Shown: positions 15,192 through 24,079, numbered from the stretch's first letter. The stretch is 64,000 bases of DNA from Alteromonadaceae bacterium Bs31 (GCA_900177435.1 FXAI01000004.1:186001-250000); one strand, 5' to 3'. Made by a program: numbers and translations. Notes: generated by a model not told the origin, from the sequence alone.

Positions 15192-15291
15192 ATGCTTAAT
15201 GGATTGCTAAAAAGCGAAGGAGAGCCCTGCAATAGCAAGGCAGCCAGCATTAGAGCCCATATGTTTACGGGCGAGCCACAAGCCCGTCAAA

Positions 15292-15561
15292 TCAATGGGC
15301 TTCGTCTATTAATATATGTAGTTCCTCCGGCCAGCAAGCTACCGGAGGTCCCAGTTCTCCAGGCTTGTTCTCGGTTTCAAACCTCACCAGTACCAGGCTT
15401 TTATCCGGCTGGTCTTCCAGGTGGCCGGTATTGATTATCACACCTCGCTGATTTTCCTGTGCGATTAAACCTTCTTCTTCATAGCCAGGCATGCTGCCGT
15501 CGTTAGTGATGTTCTTTGCTGCGTAAATAATATCCCCAGGTGCGAGAGTATCGATCAACAT
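15292..15561 (-). CDS. Short NifZ-domain protein
   Basis: 89 residues, essentially one NifZ domain: GDIIYAAKNITNDGSMPGYE, then EEGLIAQENQRGVIINTGHL, LVLVRFE and VACWPEEL. These match in order the NifZ at 21411 (VRVARNVRNDGTYPG, RGAIGCVNDVGTYLQD, VGCREEEL). NifZ helps mature the MoFe-protein P-cluster. ATG 15561 is chosen because AGGAG lies 6 bases before it; an earlier in-frame start adds an unrelated leader of 19 residues. The gene is opposite in strand to all nif genes around it, between the pectate lyase and iscA. No sigma-54 promoter is visible on its own strand. Confidence 0.78.
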   Translation of the reverse strand: MLIDTLAPGDIIYAAKNITNDGSMPGYEEEGLIAQENQRGVIINTGHLEDQPDKSLVLVRFETENKPGELGPPVACWPEELHILIDEAH

Positions 15562-15573
15562 GTGAGTCTCCTG

Positions 15574-15589
15574 TGTAGTAAATGTTACA
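15574..15589. promoter_or_regulatory. NifA upstream activator site for iscA-nifUS
   Basis: TGT-AGTAAATGTT-ACA, a perfect TGT-N10-ACA, about 95 bases upstream of the -24 element of the iscA promoter. It also lies just upstream of the divergent short nifZ gene. Confidence 0.72.
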
Positions 15590-15683
15590 AAGCTGAAGCC
15601 TAGTTTTCTTTGTAACATGGACGTCTTTGTGGGTACTTAATTCAAGTGTTTGAATTTATTGAAGTTTTTTCTTTCGAAACCGG

Positions 15684-15699
15684 TGGCACATGGCTTGCA
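15684..15699 (+). promoter_or_regulatory. Sigma-54 promoter for iscA-nifU-nifS
   Basis: TGGCAC-ATGGC-TTGCA, a full match to the sigma-54 consensus, 87 bases before the iscA start. The best sigma-54 promoter in the window. Confidence 0.88.
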
Positions 15700-15785
15700 C
15701 TTTTGATTTCGAGAAGCTCAATTTGATATTTGCAATGTCTCTGCCAAAAGCGGAGATGCAAAAAATACATCCAGAGGACGAATAG

Positions 15786-16109
15786 ATGATTTCATTGACT
15801 GGAAAGGCTGTTGAGGCAGTAGATAGATTTATTACCAGTGCTAACAAACCTATAGCGGGTTTGCGCATTCAAGTGGAAGGTGGTGGTTGTTCTGGCTTCA
15901 AGTACACCATGCGCCTGGAAGAAGAGTCCGCTGCAAATGATCAGCAAGTAGATTGTGGTGGCGTTACTTTGTTAGTAGATGAAAGCAGTGCAAACCTGCT
16001 TGAAGGTGTAACGGTTGACTTCGTTGAAAACCTGGAAGGAAGTGGCTTTAAGTTTGAAAACCCAAATGCTACGGGAACCTGTGGTTGCGGAAATTCATTT
16101 ACCTGTTAA
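15786..16109 (+). CDS. iscA: Nif-type IscA/HesB iron-sulfur assembly protein
   Basis: 107 residues of the HesB/IscA family: GLRIQVEGGGCSGFKYTM with the first conserved cysteine, and the C-terminal GTCGCGNSF pair. A-type carriers hold [2Fe-2S] or [4Fe-4S] clusters and pass them to apoproteins. As in Azotobacter (iscA-nif) it precedes nifU and nifS and is expressed from a NifA/sigma-54 promoter. Full length, cytoplasmic. Confidence 0.93.
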   Translation: MISLTGKAVEAVDRFITSANKPIAGLRIQVEGGGCSGFKYTMRLEEESAANDQQVDCGGVTLLVDESSANLLEGVTVDFVENLEGSGFKFENPNATGTCGCGNSFTC

Positions 16110-16163
16110 TCAAATGCGCCCTGTCGGGCAGGACTATACAGTCGTAGACTGGAGGTGCAAATC

Positions 16164-17105
16164 ATGTGGGATTATTCTGAGAAAGTTAAAGAACATTTTT
16201 TTGATCCGAAGAATGCTGGAGCTGTTTCTGACGCAAATGCTGTTGGTGACGTTGGCTCTCTTAGTTGCGGCGATGCCTTAAGGTTGACTTTAAAGGTAGA
16301 AGATAAAACAGACATCATTCTGAATGCCGGGTTCCAGACCTTTGGCTGTGGCTCTGCGATTGCGTCCTCCTCGGCCTTAACGGAGATGGTGAAAGGGCTC
16401 ACTGTGGATGAGGCACTTGAAATTAGTAATCAGGATATTGCCGATTACCTGGATGGCTTGCCACCTGAGAAAATGCATTGTTCTGTAATGGGGCGAGAGG
16501 CCTTGCAGGCGGCAGTTGCTAATTATCGTGGCGAAGAGCTGGAAGATGATCATGAAGAAGGGGCGCTGGTGTGCAAGTGCTTTGCTATTGATGAAGTAAT
16601 GGTGCGCGATACGGTAAGGGCGAATAGTCTATCGTCGGTAGAAGAGGTTACTAACTACACCAAAGCTGGTGGTGGTTGTTCCGCTTGCCACGAAGGTATT
16701 GAACAAATTCTAACTGAGGAAATGGAAGCTCGAGGGGAAACCTTTACTCCAGCACCCATTGCTGCCACTAAGAAGAATGTGGTTCATCTGAAGAAAGAGG
16801 ACGTGAAAAAAATAGAACCGGAAAAACCCGCGGCGGCAAAGTTAACAACTGTTCAGCGAATAAAGCTCATTGAAAAAGCGCTCGACGAAATCCGGCCCTC
16901 ATTGCAAAGAGACCACGGGGATGTTGAGTTGGTTGATGTGGATGGTAAAAATATCTACGTTAAGTTAATTGGCGCCTGTGTGGGTTGCCAGCTGGCTTCT
17001 GCGACAGTTGGGGGAATACAGCAAAAGCTTATGGAGGCGCTTGGCGAATTCGTTAAAGTGACGCCTGTTTCAGATGAGCAGTTAACCAATCTTGCGGGGG
17101 TGTAG
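16164..17105 (+). CDS. nifU: Fe-S cluster scaffold protein NifU
   Basis: 313 residues with the three NifU modules. The N-terminal IscU-like scaffold has Cys35, Cys62 and Cys106 (SLSCGDA, FGCGSA, MHCSVMG). The central Bfd-like permanent [2Fe-2S] domain has CKC and GGGCSACH. The C-terminal Nfu domain has CVGCQLAS. NifU assembles clusters for NifH and NifDK with sulfur from NifS. ATG 16164 is chosen over a GTG three codons earlier because GGAGG lies 8 bases before it. nifS begins one base after the stop. Confidence 0.95.
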   Translation: MWDYSEKVKEHFFDPKNAGAVSDANAVGDVGSLSCGDALRLTLKVEDKTDIILNAGFQTFGCGSAIASSSALTEMVKGLTVDEALEISNQDIADYLDGLPPEKMHCSVMGREALQAAVANYRGEELEDDHEEGALVCKCFAIDEVMVRDTVRANSLSSVEEVTNYTKAGGGCSACHEGIEQILTEEMEARGETFTPAPIAATKKNVVHLKKEDVKKIEPEKPAAAKLTTVQRIKLIEKALDEIRPSLQRDHGDVELVDVDGKNIYVKLIGACVGCQLASATVGGIQQKLMEALGEFVKVTPVSDEQLTNLAGV

Positions 17106-17106
17106 C

Positions 17107-18315
17107 ATGAACGATATCTATTTAGATAATAATGCAACCACCATGGTAGACCCTGCGGTTGTTGACGAAATGCTTCCGTTTTTTTCAGAGCAATTTGGTA
17201 ATCCGTCTTCCATACACAGTTTTGGTAATAAGGTTGGTTTGGCGATTAAAAAGGCGCGAAAAACTATCCAGACACTTTTGGGTGCAGAATACGACTCCGA
17301 AATAATATTCACCTCCTGTGGAACCGAATCGGATTCTACCGCGATATTAAGCGCCCTCCGTGCTCAGCCAGAAAGAAAAGAAATTATCACTACAGAAGTA
17401 GAGCACCCTGCAATTCTTACGCTCTGCGAAAACCTGGAAACTCAAGGTTTTGTCGTGCACTACCTGAAGGTGGATGAAAAAGGTCGCCTTGATCTAAATG
17501 CCTATCAGAGGCTGCTCAGTGATAAGGTTGCCATCGTCAGTGTCATGTGGGCCAATAATGAAACTGGAACCATATTTCCAGTGGAGAAAATGGCGGAAAT
17601 GGCACAAAACGCGGGGATCATGTTTCATACCGATGCGGTTCAGGCGGTGGGCAAACTGCCTGTAAATCTAAAAGACAGTTGCATACATATGCTCTCTTTG
17701 TCTGGCCATAAGCTGCACGCGCCAAAAGGCATCGGTGTTTTGTACTTAAAGCGTGGTACGCGTTTTAGGCCCTTATTGCGTGGCGGCCATCAGGAGCGTG
17801 GTCGTCGAGCGGGTACTGAAAACGCGGCAGCAATTGTTGGTTTGGGTAAGGCTGCGCAATTAGCATTGGAGCATATGGCCTTCGAAAACAGTCATGTCAG
17901 TGCGCTAAGAGATAAATTGCAAGAAGGTATTTTAAAAGCTGTTCCCTGTTCCTTTGTAACCGGCGACCCAGATAATCGCCTGCCGAATACAGCAAATATT
18001 GCTTTTGAATACATTGAAGGGGAAGCGATTTTGTTGTTAATGAATAAGTTTGGTATTGCCGCTTCCAGTGGTTCTGCCTGCACCTCCGGGTCGTTGGAGC
18101 CTTCTCACGTAATGAAAGCAATGGGCATACCCTATACAGCAGCACATGGTACGGTGCGTTTTTCGCTCTCCCGTTACAACACCGAGGAAGAGATAGACAA
18201 AGTTATTGAGGCTGTACCACCTATTGTTGCCAAATTACGCAAACTTTCCCCTTATTGGGAAGGCGATGGTCCTGTAGAAGAACCAGAAAAATCATTTGCG
18301 CCGGTATATGCATAA
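17107..18315 (+). CDS. nifS: Cysteine desulfurase NifS
   Basis: 402 residues, a PLP-dependent class V aminotransferase-fold desulfurase. It starts MNDIYLDNNATTMVDP; the PLP lysine is in SLSGHKLHAPKG, and the active-site persulfide cysteine is in the mobile loop SSGSACTSGSLEPSHV. It supplies sulfur to NifU. ATG 17107 is used because it lies one base after the nifU stop; a start five codons earlier would overlap nifU. A strong terminator follows. Confidence 0.96.
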   Translation: MNDIYLDNNATTMVDPAVVDEMLPFFSEQFGNPSSIHSFGNKVGLAIKKARKTIQTLLGAEYDSEIIFTSCGTESDSTAILSALRAQPERKEIITTEVEHPAILTLCENLETQGFVVHYLKVDEKGRLDLNAYQRLLSDKVAIVSVMWANNETGTIFPVEKMAEMAQNAGIMFHTDAVQAVGKLPVNLKDSCIHMLSLSGHKLHAPKGIGVLYLKRGTRFRPLLRGGHQERGRRAGTENAAAIVGLGKAAQLALEHMAFENSHVSALRDKLQEGILKAVPCSFVTGDPDNRLPNTANIAFEYIEGEAILLLMNKFGIAASSGSACTSGSLEPSHVMKAMGIPYTAAHGTVRFSLSRYNTEEEIDKVIEAVPPIVAKLRKLSPYWEGDGPVEEPEKSFAPVYA

Positions 18316-18377
18316 GGCACTCACTATGTATTAACCCCCCGTATTTATCCCCCCTCCCAGTATTTTATTGGGTTACT

Positions 18378-18403
18378 AAGCCGCTTAATTGCGGCTTTTT
18401 TTT
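18378..18403 (+). terminator. Rho-independent terminator after nifS
   Basis: AAGCCGC, a 6-base loop and GCGGCTT, running into eight T. It separates the iscA-nifUS operon from nifV, which has its own promoter just downstream. Confidence 0.85.
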
Positions 18404-18415
18404 GTTAAAAGCTTT

Positions 18416-18431
18416 TGTCGTATTGCTTACA
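18416..18431. promoter_or_regulatory. NifA upstream activator site for nifV
   Basis: TGT-CGTATTGCTT-ACA, a perfect TGT-N10-ACA, about 85 bases before the -24 element of the nifV promoter. Confidence 0.65.
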
Positions 18432-18514
18432 TTGTTGTGTGGAACTTTAGAGACAGGCCTTTTTGCCTTTCCTCTAAGTATCTGAATACAAAGGAATTAA
18501 TAACTTTCTCTGCA

Positions 18515-18530
18515 CGGAACGATATTTGCC
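18515..18530 (+). promoter_or_regulatory. Sigma-54 promoter for nifV-cysE-nifWZM-clpX
   Basis: CGGAAC-GATAT-TTGCC with GG and GC ten bases apart. Transcription would begin near 18541, which removes the ATG at 18539 and every earlier in-frame start as candidates for nifV and leaves ATG 18572. Confidence 0.6.
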
Positions 18531-18571
18531 ACACAAGCATGGAGTTATCAGTTATACCAAGGCCTTTTAAA

Positions 18572-19720
18572 ATGAAATCTGTAGTTATTGATGACACAAC
18601 CCTACGAGACGGTGAACAAAGTGCCGGCGTTGCTTTTACCCCGGAGGAAAAACTATCCATCGCAAAGCAACTGGCAGAAACCGGGGTAAAAGAGCTTGAG
18701 GTGGGTATACCGGCAATGGGCGAGGAGGAGTGTGAGCTAATGCGCTCAATAGTTTCCTTGCGCTTACCGATAAGGCTGTTGGCCTGGGCAAGGTTAACGG
18801 AATGCGATTTATTGGCTGCAGCAGGTACCGGTGTGCATATGGTGGATCTGTCTGTACCGGCTTCGGATATACAGATTGGTAAAAAGCTTCAAAAAGACCG
18901 CGCATGGGTGTTAGCAGAAATTGCTCGGCTGGTTCCGCTTGCCAGAGAAAAAAACCTGGAGGTCTGTATTGGCTGTGAAGATGCCTCCAGAGCAGATAAT
19001 GATTTTCTCTACCGTATCGCAGAGGCTGCCAGTAATGCTGGGGCAATGCGTTTACGTTTTGCGGACACACTCGGTGTGCTCGAGCCTTTTAGCGTATACA
19101 GCAGAATCCAGAGTCTTCGGGAGCGTACAAGTTTGCAATTGGAAATGCACGCGCATGATGACTATGGATTAGCTACCGCCAATACCCTGGCAGCAGTAAA
19201 GGCCGGTGCGAGCCATATTAATACAACCGTGAACGGCTTGGGAGAGCGCGCTGGAAACGCGCCTTTAGAAGAGTGTGTTTTGGCACTAAAAAATTTACAT
19301 GCTATTGACACCGGCGTAGACACTCGAAAAATCCCAAAACTATCTCGCATGGTTGAAAAAGCTTCCGGGCGAAGTGTCAGCTGGCAGAAAAGTGTAGTGG
19401 GCGGCGGTGTTTTTACTCATGAGTCCGGTATCCATGTGGATGGCCTGATAAAAGATCGAAAAAATTACGAGGGGTTAAATCCTGAAGAGTTGGGGAGAAA
19501 TCATAGCCTGGTATTGGGTAAGCACTCCGGTCGACATCAGCTGCGATCTTCCTACAAAAAACTTGGGATTGCGCTTACGGATTTTGAAGCATCTAACCTA
19601 CTTGCTCGAGTAAGAAAATTTTCTACAGAGTATAAGCGAGGTCCGGATAAGGGCGAGCTGTATAACTTCTATCGGCAGATGCAGGACAGCCTTGCGATGT
19701 ATCTCGGGGGATCGCTATGA
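18572..19720 (+). CDS. nifV: Homocitrate synthase NifV
   Basis: 382 residues of the alpha-isopropylmalate/homocitrate synthase family. It condenses acetyl-CoA and 2-oxoglutarate to homocitrate, the organic ligand of FeMo-co. Visible motifs are [26 protein letters not shown] (metal-binding HxH) and the [11 protein letters not shown] loop. The start at 18572 gives the usual length and [11 protein letters not shown]; upstream in-frame ATGs precede the predicted transcript start. The stop overlaps the cysE start (ATGA). Confidence 0.94.
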   Translation: MKSVVIDDTTLRDGEQSAGVAFTPEEKLSIAKQLAETGVKELEVGIPAMGEEECELMRSIVSLRLPIRLLAWARLTECDLLAAAGTGVHMVDLSVPASDIQIGKKLQKDRAWVLAEIARLVPLAREKNLEVCIGCEDASRADNDFLYRIAEAASNAGAMRLRFADTLGVLEPFSVYSRIQSLRERTSLQLEMHAHDDYGLATANTLAAVKAGASHINTTVNGLGERAGNAPLEECVLALKNLHAIDTGVDTRKIPKLSRMVEKASGRSVSWQKSVVGGGVFTHESGIHVDGLIKDRKNYEGLNPEELGRNHSLVLGKHSGRHQLRSSYKKLGIALTDFEASNLLARVRKFSTEYKRGPDKGELYNFYRQMQDSLAMYLGGSL

Positions 19721-20535
19721 ACGAAAGAACGCAGTGTTTGGCAGACCTTAGTGGCAAGCATACCGACAATAGCAGCCCTAAACAGACACTTTGGCAACAA
19801 TGGAGTGAGGACCTCAGCTGTGTTTTTGATCGGGACCCTGCCGCCCGTTCGAGGCTCGAGGTACTTACAACCTACCCTGGCGTACATGCCCTGTTGATCC
19901 ATCGATTAAGTTACCGCCTTTGGTCGCGAGGCTGGCTCTATTGTGCGCGCCTCCTGGCGTTTTTTGCCCGCTTGTTGAGTAACGTTGATATTCATCCTGG
20001 CGCCACCATCGGCAGAAGGCTTTTTATCGATCATGGCGCCTGCGTAGTGATTGGTGAAACTGCGCAAATTGGTAATGACGTGACGCTCTACCACGGTGTG
20101 ACCTTAGGTGGCACTACCTGGAATAAAGGCAAGCGTCATCCAAGCCTGGGAAATAAAGTTTTAGTGGGCACTGGAGCGAAAATACTGGGGCCAATAAGCC
20201 TTGGCGACGGTGTTCGCGTTGGTGCTAACTCTGTAGTTGTCGAAGATATTCCCGCTGATGTCACCGTTGTAGGCATACCCGGAAGAGTTGTAAATGTGGG
20301 TAAGGCGGAAGGTAAATATACCCACGGTATAGATTTAAATCATCACTTGATTCCCGATCCGGTTGGCAAGGCAATTAGCTGTTTACTTGATCGAATAGAT
20401 GGGCTTGAACAGCAGTTAAGTGAGCTATCAGACATGTCGGCTTATAGATCGGATATTAAAGGCGAGTGTAGACCCGATAACGAGTTTTGTTTGCGGGACT
20501 GTTCAATTGGCTTGGAAGCGAGTTCAGCCAAGTAG
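19717..20535 (+). CDS. cysE: Nif-associated serine O-acetyltransferase
   Basis: 272 residues. A helical N-terminal region is followed by a left-handed beta-helix of hexapeptide repeats ([20 protein letters not shown], then [22 protein letters not shown] and [20 protein letters not shown]). It makes O-acetylserine for cysteine synthesis, the sulfur source of NifS. This is the position of the nif-specific cysE1 of Azotobacter, between nifV and nifW. About 70 residues at the C-terminus beyond the helix are variable and include a region with several cysteines. Confidence 0.93.
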   Translation: MNERTQCLADLSGKHTDNSSPKQTLWQQWSEDLSCVFDRDPAARSRLEVLTTYPGVHALLIHRLSYRLWSRGWLYCARLLAFFARLLSNVDIHPGATIGRRLFIDHGACVVIGETAQIGNDVTLYHGVTLGGTTWNKGKRHPSLGNKVLVGTGAKILGPISLGDGVRVGANSVVVEDIPADVTVVGIPGRVVNVGKAEGKYTHGIDLNHHLIPDPVGKAISCLLDRIDGLEQQLSELSDMSAYRSDIKGECRPDNEFCLRDCSIGLEASSAK

Positions 20536-20548
20536 TAGGAGAGCGGCT

Positions 20549-21076
20549 ATGGATTTACAAGAGTTCAATGCAGAAATGTTGTATTTCGAAGGGGATGGTA
20601 ACCCGCTTGTTGATGAATTACTTGAAAAAGCAGCCAGTGATTACGGCCCAGCCAGTGAAGTAATGCTCATGCGTGCACTCGCATTGGACGGAAAAAACCT
20701 GGTAGCACTCATTGGTCTTTATCGCTTTTATTACTACCAGGGCCGGTATGCCGACGGTATCAAAGTCGCCCACAGAGTAATGGCCGTTGTTGGAGATAAA
20801 ATAGGCTTTCCCGCCAACTGGAAGGATATTTCTTTGCTGTCGGTTAAAAATGGTCTGGTTCACTCATTCTGCCTGGTAAGGTTGTATTTTTTTGCATTAA
20901 AAGCCGCAGGTTATCTCCATTTGAGAATGCTCAACTATGAAGATGGTAGAGAAATGATAGAGAAAGTTGTGGCGATGGATAGTTCCGATAGAATCGGAGC
21001 GAAATTACTGTTAGATATTCTAGACAACAAGAAGGCAGACATTGTGCCTTTCCCTAGACAACCGGAGGCGTGCTAA
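20549..21076 (+). CDS. TPR-like nif-region protein (paralogue of the gene at 10431)
   Basis: 175 residues. Start ATG 20549 follows AGGAGA at good spacing; longer in-frame starts run into cysE. The sequence is helical with a tetratricopeptide-like core (LIGLYRFYYYQGRYADGIKV) and a second helix pair (LVRLYFFALKAAGYLHLRML), both alignable with the protein at 10431. I recall an uncharacterised ORF at this position, between cysE1 and nifW, in Azotobacter as well. A scaffold or chaperone role in nitrogenase assembly is possible. The stop overlaps the nifW ATG (TAATG). Confidence 0.8.
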   Translation: MDLQEFNAEMLYFEGDGNPLVDELLEKAASDYGPASEVMLMRALALDGKNLVALIGLYRFYYYQGRYADGIKVAHRVMAVVGDKIGFPANWKDISLLSVKNGLVHSFCLVRLYFFALKAAGYLHLRMLNYEDGREMIEKVVAMDSSDRIGAKLLLDILDNKKADIVPFPRQPEAC

Positions 21077-21408
21077 TGTCAACTTATGAGTTTGAAGAGG
21101 AATTAGATGAGCTGAGTTCAACTGAAGAATTCTTAAATTATTTTGAAATAGAATTTGATCAGTCTGTGGTTCATGTTAATCGCCTGCACATTATGCAGCG
21201 CTATCACGATTATCTGGAAAAAGCGAAAGCATCCATAGCTTCGGCCAATGCGGAAGAGAGTAAGCACCAGATATACCGGGTGCTGTTACAGCAAGCCTAC
21301 TCAGATTTTGTTGAGTCAGATGCTGCCACAGAAAAAGTGTTTAAAGTTTTCAAAATGCAGGAGCCGCAAACGGGCTTTGTTTCTGTGGATCAATTACTGG
21401 GGCAATAA
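21076..21408 (+). CDS. nifW: Nitrogenase-stabilising/protective protein NifW
   Basis: 110 residues with the NifW start DELSSTEEFLNYFEIEFDQS followed by VHVNRLHIMQRYHDYL and QIYRVLLQQAYSDFV. NifW associates with apo- or O2-damaged MoFe protein and supports full activity with NifZ. ATG 21076 follows GGAGG at about 9 bases and overlaps the preceding stop. Confidence 0.94.
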   Translation: MSTYEFEEELDELSSTEEFLNYFEIEFDQSVVHVNRLHIMQRYHDYLEKAKASIASANAEESKHQIYRVLLQQAYSDFVESDAATEKVFKVFKMQEPQTGFVSVDQLLGQ

Positions 21409-21410
21409 GT

Positions 21411-21851
21411 ATGCAACCTAAGTACGATTACGGCGAAGAGGTAAGAGTGGCGCGCAACGTGCGAAACGATGGCACATACCCGGGAAAAGAAGTCGGTGAA
21501 TTACTGTTAAAGCGAGGTGCTATAGGTTGTGTCAATGATGTAGGTACCTACTTGCAGGATCAGCTTATATATCGTGTCAACTTTCTCGGTGAGGGGAAAA
21601 CAGTGGGTTGCCGCGAAGAAGAACTGATACCCGCCAGTGCCCCCTGGGTGGATAACAAATTCGAGTTCAATCAAAAGGTTCTCACAAAAATTCCAATCAC
21701 CGTCGGTGGTGAAACGGTTGTGCAGGAGAAACAGCAAGGCTTGATTATGAAGGTACTAAGGGATATCGAAAGGCAAAAAATTCAGTATCACGTTCACTTT
21801 AGTAACCGAGTGTTCCAAATGCCAGAAGCGGCATTAGAGCAGTTCGAATAG
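21411..21851 (+). CDS. nifZ: Nitrogenase maturation protein NifZ
   Basis: 146 residues. The N-terminal half is the canonical NifZ domain (EEVRVARNVRNDGTYPG, RGAIGCVNDVGTYLQDQLIY, VGCREEELI). The C-terminal half (from about residue 83) looks like a degenerate second copy (FNQKVLTKIP, QQGLIMKVLRDIERQKIQYH). NifZ acts with the Fe protein to form the second P-cluster of the MoFe protein. It starts 2 bases after nifW. A shorter NifZ-domain gene is present at 15292. Confidence 0.93.
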   Translation: MQPKYDYGEEVRVARNVRNDGTYPGKEVGELLLKRGAIGCVNDVGTYLQDQLIYRVNFLGEGKTVGCREEELIPASAPWVDNKFEFNQKVLTKIPITVGGETVVQEKQQGLIMKVLRDIERQKIQYHVHFSNRVFQMPEAALEQFE

Positions 21852-21880
21852 TGTTAACAGTCTCTGGTTTAGGTGGAAAT

Positions 21881-22765
21881 ATGAATTCCCACAACCCAAC
21901 ACTTGCATTTCAACTTTTCAAAGTTTCGCAGGAACAGTTTGGCGAGCCTCTGGATAAGCTCGATCCTCAGCAGTATCAGGATGCCTTGCGGGTAGCGCAG
22001 CGGAAGATTCACATAGAACAAGCTGTGTTATCCAGTGCAGAAGCTTCCCGGGTGGCAGTTGCCAGTACTCAGATAGATACAGCGCTAGATGAAATAAAGC
22101 AGCGCTACGAACAAGGCGACGATTTCAGTGAGGACATAAAACGAGTCGGCGTTGACGAAGCGTTTTTCTACCAAGCGCTATCGAGGGAATTGCATGTTGA
22201 GGCTGTATTGGATTTTGTCAGTGCAGAAGAGGGAAATGTAAGCGATACCGAAGTGAGCCTCTTTTATTACATGAACCTCACCAAGTTTAAGCAACCGGAA
22301 ATACGCACTGCGCGGCATATCCTTGTAACAATTAATGAAGAAGCAGCCGATAACACACGAGAGTTTTCACTAAAGAAAATAACGCAAATTGCCGACCGTC
22401 TAACCAAAAAACCCGCCAGGTTTGAAGAGCAGGCATTAAAGCACTCCGAGTGCCCCACTTCTTTGCAAGGTGGCTTGTTAGGTAAGGTAAAGCGCGGTGT
22501 TTTGTACCCGGAAATAGAAGCCGAACTTTTTCAGCTTAGCGTGGGGGAACATAGCTCCATCATTGAGTCGCCTCTGGGTTTTCATCTGCTTCGCTGCGAT
22601 GAAATACAACACGAGGGCGTAGCACCATTACAAGAGGTACAGGAAAAACTAAAACAACACCTGCAAAGCCGTAAGCGAAAGCAGCGTGAGAGACAGTGGC
22701 TGGAAGGTCTGTTAAAGACAAAGAATCAATCTCAAATATCGAACGGAGATGCAGTAAATGGCTGA
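21881..22765 (+). CDS. nifM: Nitrogenase Fe-protein maturase NifM (parvulin-type PPIase)
   Basis: 294 residues. A helical N-terminal region (about 1-130) precedes a parvulin-type peptidyl-prolyl isomerase domain (RTARHILVTINEE, ECPTSLQGGLLGKVKRG, SIIESPLGFHLLRCDEI). NifM is needed for mature, stable NifH. ATG 21881 is preferred over an in-frame start at 21851 because AGGTGGAAAT precedes it and the usual family N-terminus is short. The tail overlaps clpX by 8 bases. Confidence 0.92.
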   Translation: MNSHNPTLAFQLFKVSQEQFGEPLDKLDPQQYQDALRVAQRKIHIEQAVLSSAEASRVAVASTQIDTALDEIKQRYEQGDDFSEDIKRVGVDEAFFYQALSRELHVEAVLDFVSAEEGNVSDTEVSLFYYMNLTKFKQPEIRTARHILVTINEEAADNTREFSLKKITQIADRLTKKPARFEEQALKHSECPTSLQGGLLGKVKRGVLYPEIEAELFQLSVGEHSSIIESPLGFHLLRCDEIQHEGVAPLQEVQEKLKQHLQSRKRKQRERQWLEGLLKTKNQSQISNGDAVNG

Positions 22766-24062
22766 GCAGAATGTAATTCGTTGTTCATTTTGTGGTGTGG
22801 AAAAAAGTACGCAAGTACCGCTTATATCGGGCAACGAGGGTCGAATATGTGAAGCCTGCGTAAAGCTTGCCCATCAAGTAGTGACTAGCTGGGGGCACAG
22901 CAAGAACGAAGAAAAAATGAAACCACAGCTACGTACACCTGCTGCTATAAAAAAGCATTTGGATGATTACGTTGTGGGCCAGGAGCTAGCGAAGGAAACC
23001 CTGGCGATTGCTGTTTACAACCACTATTTGCGCTTATTGAATTCTCGTAAGGAAAGCCTGGATGAGAGTGATGCGGGTGTAGAGTTGGAGAAGTCCAATG
23101 TGCTTATGGTTGGGCCTTCGGGCACAGGAAAAACGCTAATTGTTCGTAGCCTGGCGAAGATTCTGGGGGTGCCCTTTATTTCCGCTGATGCAACCTCTTT
23201 AACCCAGGCTGGCTATGTTGGTGATGACGTAGATTCCGTTGTTACCCGCCTGCTAGACGCCGCAGAAGGGGATGTAAACCGGGCGCAATGGGGAATTATT
23301 TATATTGATGAAATAGATAAAATAGCTCGCCGAGGCGGGGGTGCTACCAATACGCGGGATGTCTCTGGCGAAGGGGTGCAGCAAGGTTTGCTGAAGTTAG
23401 TAGAGGGCACCGAGTTGAAAATGTCCAAATCCGGGCAGCGACGGGAAAACAGCGAAGAAGTTGTTCTGGATACACGCAATATACTGTTTATCGTGGGGGG
23501 TGCATTTCCCGGTTTAGAGGCCTTGGTAAGTAGTCGTATTCAACCTAAAGATAGCAGTATTGGTTTCCATAGTCGTCAGGAAAGCTCAGAGCCAGAGCTT
23601 AATGAGCTTTTGGAGAACCTGCTTCCAGATGATTTACAAAGTTTTGGTCTTATTCCGGAGTTCATAGGTCGTTTTCCAATTACTACCTTTCTACAAGAAC
23701 TCGATGTTGAAGCTTTACTGAAAATATTAACTGAGCCAAAAAACGCTTTAGTTAAACAATTCCGTCAATTGTTTGCCTATCAGGGTAAAAATCTTGATAT
23801 CAGTAATGAAGCACTCAATTTCATCGCGCAAGAAGCAGTAAATAGAAACACTGGAGCCCGTGGACTGCGTTCGGTGCTAGAGTCGGCGCTGCATAAGACC
23901 ATGTTCACTATGCCTTCCATTGTGGGTTTGCGGGAATGCGTACTGGATATTGAACACGGAGAGCAAGGCGGAAAACTTCAGGTTAGAAATGTGATTGACA
24001 ATATTGAGGAAAGCGACAGCCTGGCAGCTGAGCATGAGTCATCAGCGGCACTGGAGGTGTAA
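22758..24062 (+). CDS. clpX: Nif-associated ClpX-like AAA+ unfoldase
   Basis: 434 residues of full ClpX layout: N-terminal zinc-binding domain (CSFCGVEK and CEACVKLA), Walker A GPSGTGKT, pore loop GYVGDD, Walker B IIYIDEIDKI, sensor/arginine region and C-terminal small domain. The IGF loop needed for ClpP docking is present (SSIGFHS), although the next residues differ from housekeeping ClpX. It sits in the nif operon as in Azotobacter, where clpX lies between nifM and nifF. A role in nitrogenase or NifB-NifEN turnover is suggested by position and earlier work on the Azotobacter gene; the housekeeping clpX must be elsewhere. Confidence 0.9.
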   Translation: MAEQNVIRCSFCGVEKSTQVPLISGNEGRICEACVKLAHQVVTSWGHSKNEEKMKPQLRTPAAIKKHLDDYVVGQELAKETLAIAVYNHYLRLLNSRKESLDESDAGVELEKSNVLMVGPSGTGKTLIVRSLAKILGVPFISADATSLTQAGYVGDDVDSVVTRLLDAAEGDVNRAQWGIIYIDEIDKIARRGGGATNTRDVSGEGVQQGLLKLVEGTELKMSKSGQRRENSEEVVLDTRNILFIVGGAFPGLEALVSSRIQPKDSSIGFHSRQESSEPELNELLENLLPDDLQSFGLIPEFIGRFPITTFLQELDVEALLKILTEPKNALVKQFRQLFAYQGKNLDISNEALNFIAQEAVNRNTGARGLRSVLESALHKTMFTMPSIVGLRECVLDIEHGEQGGKLQVRNVIDNIEESDSLAAEHESSAALEV

Positions 24063-24063
24063 T

Positions 24064-24079
24064 TGTGGTAATTACGACA
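24064..24079. promoter_or_regulatory. NifA upstream activator site for nifF
   Basis: TGT-GGTAATTACG-ACA, a perfect TGT-N10-ACA starting right after the clpX stop, about 137 bases before the predicted nifF transcription start. Confidence 0.68.

Noticed and set aside
15192-15434. Plus-strand ORF of 80 codons after the lyase terminator
   Set aside because: It overlaps the short NifZ gene on the other strand and has no family features or RBS.
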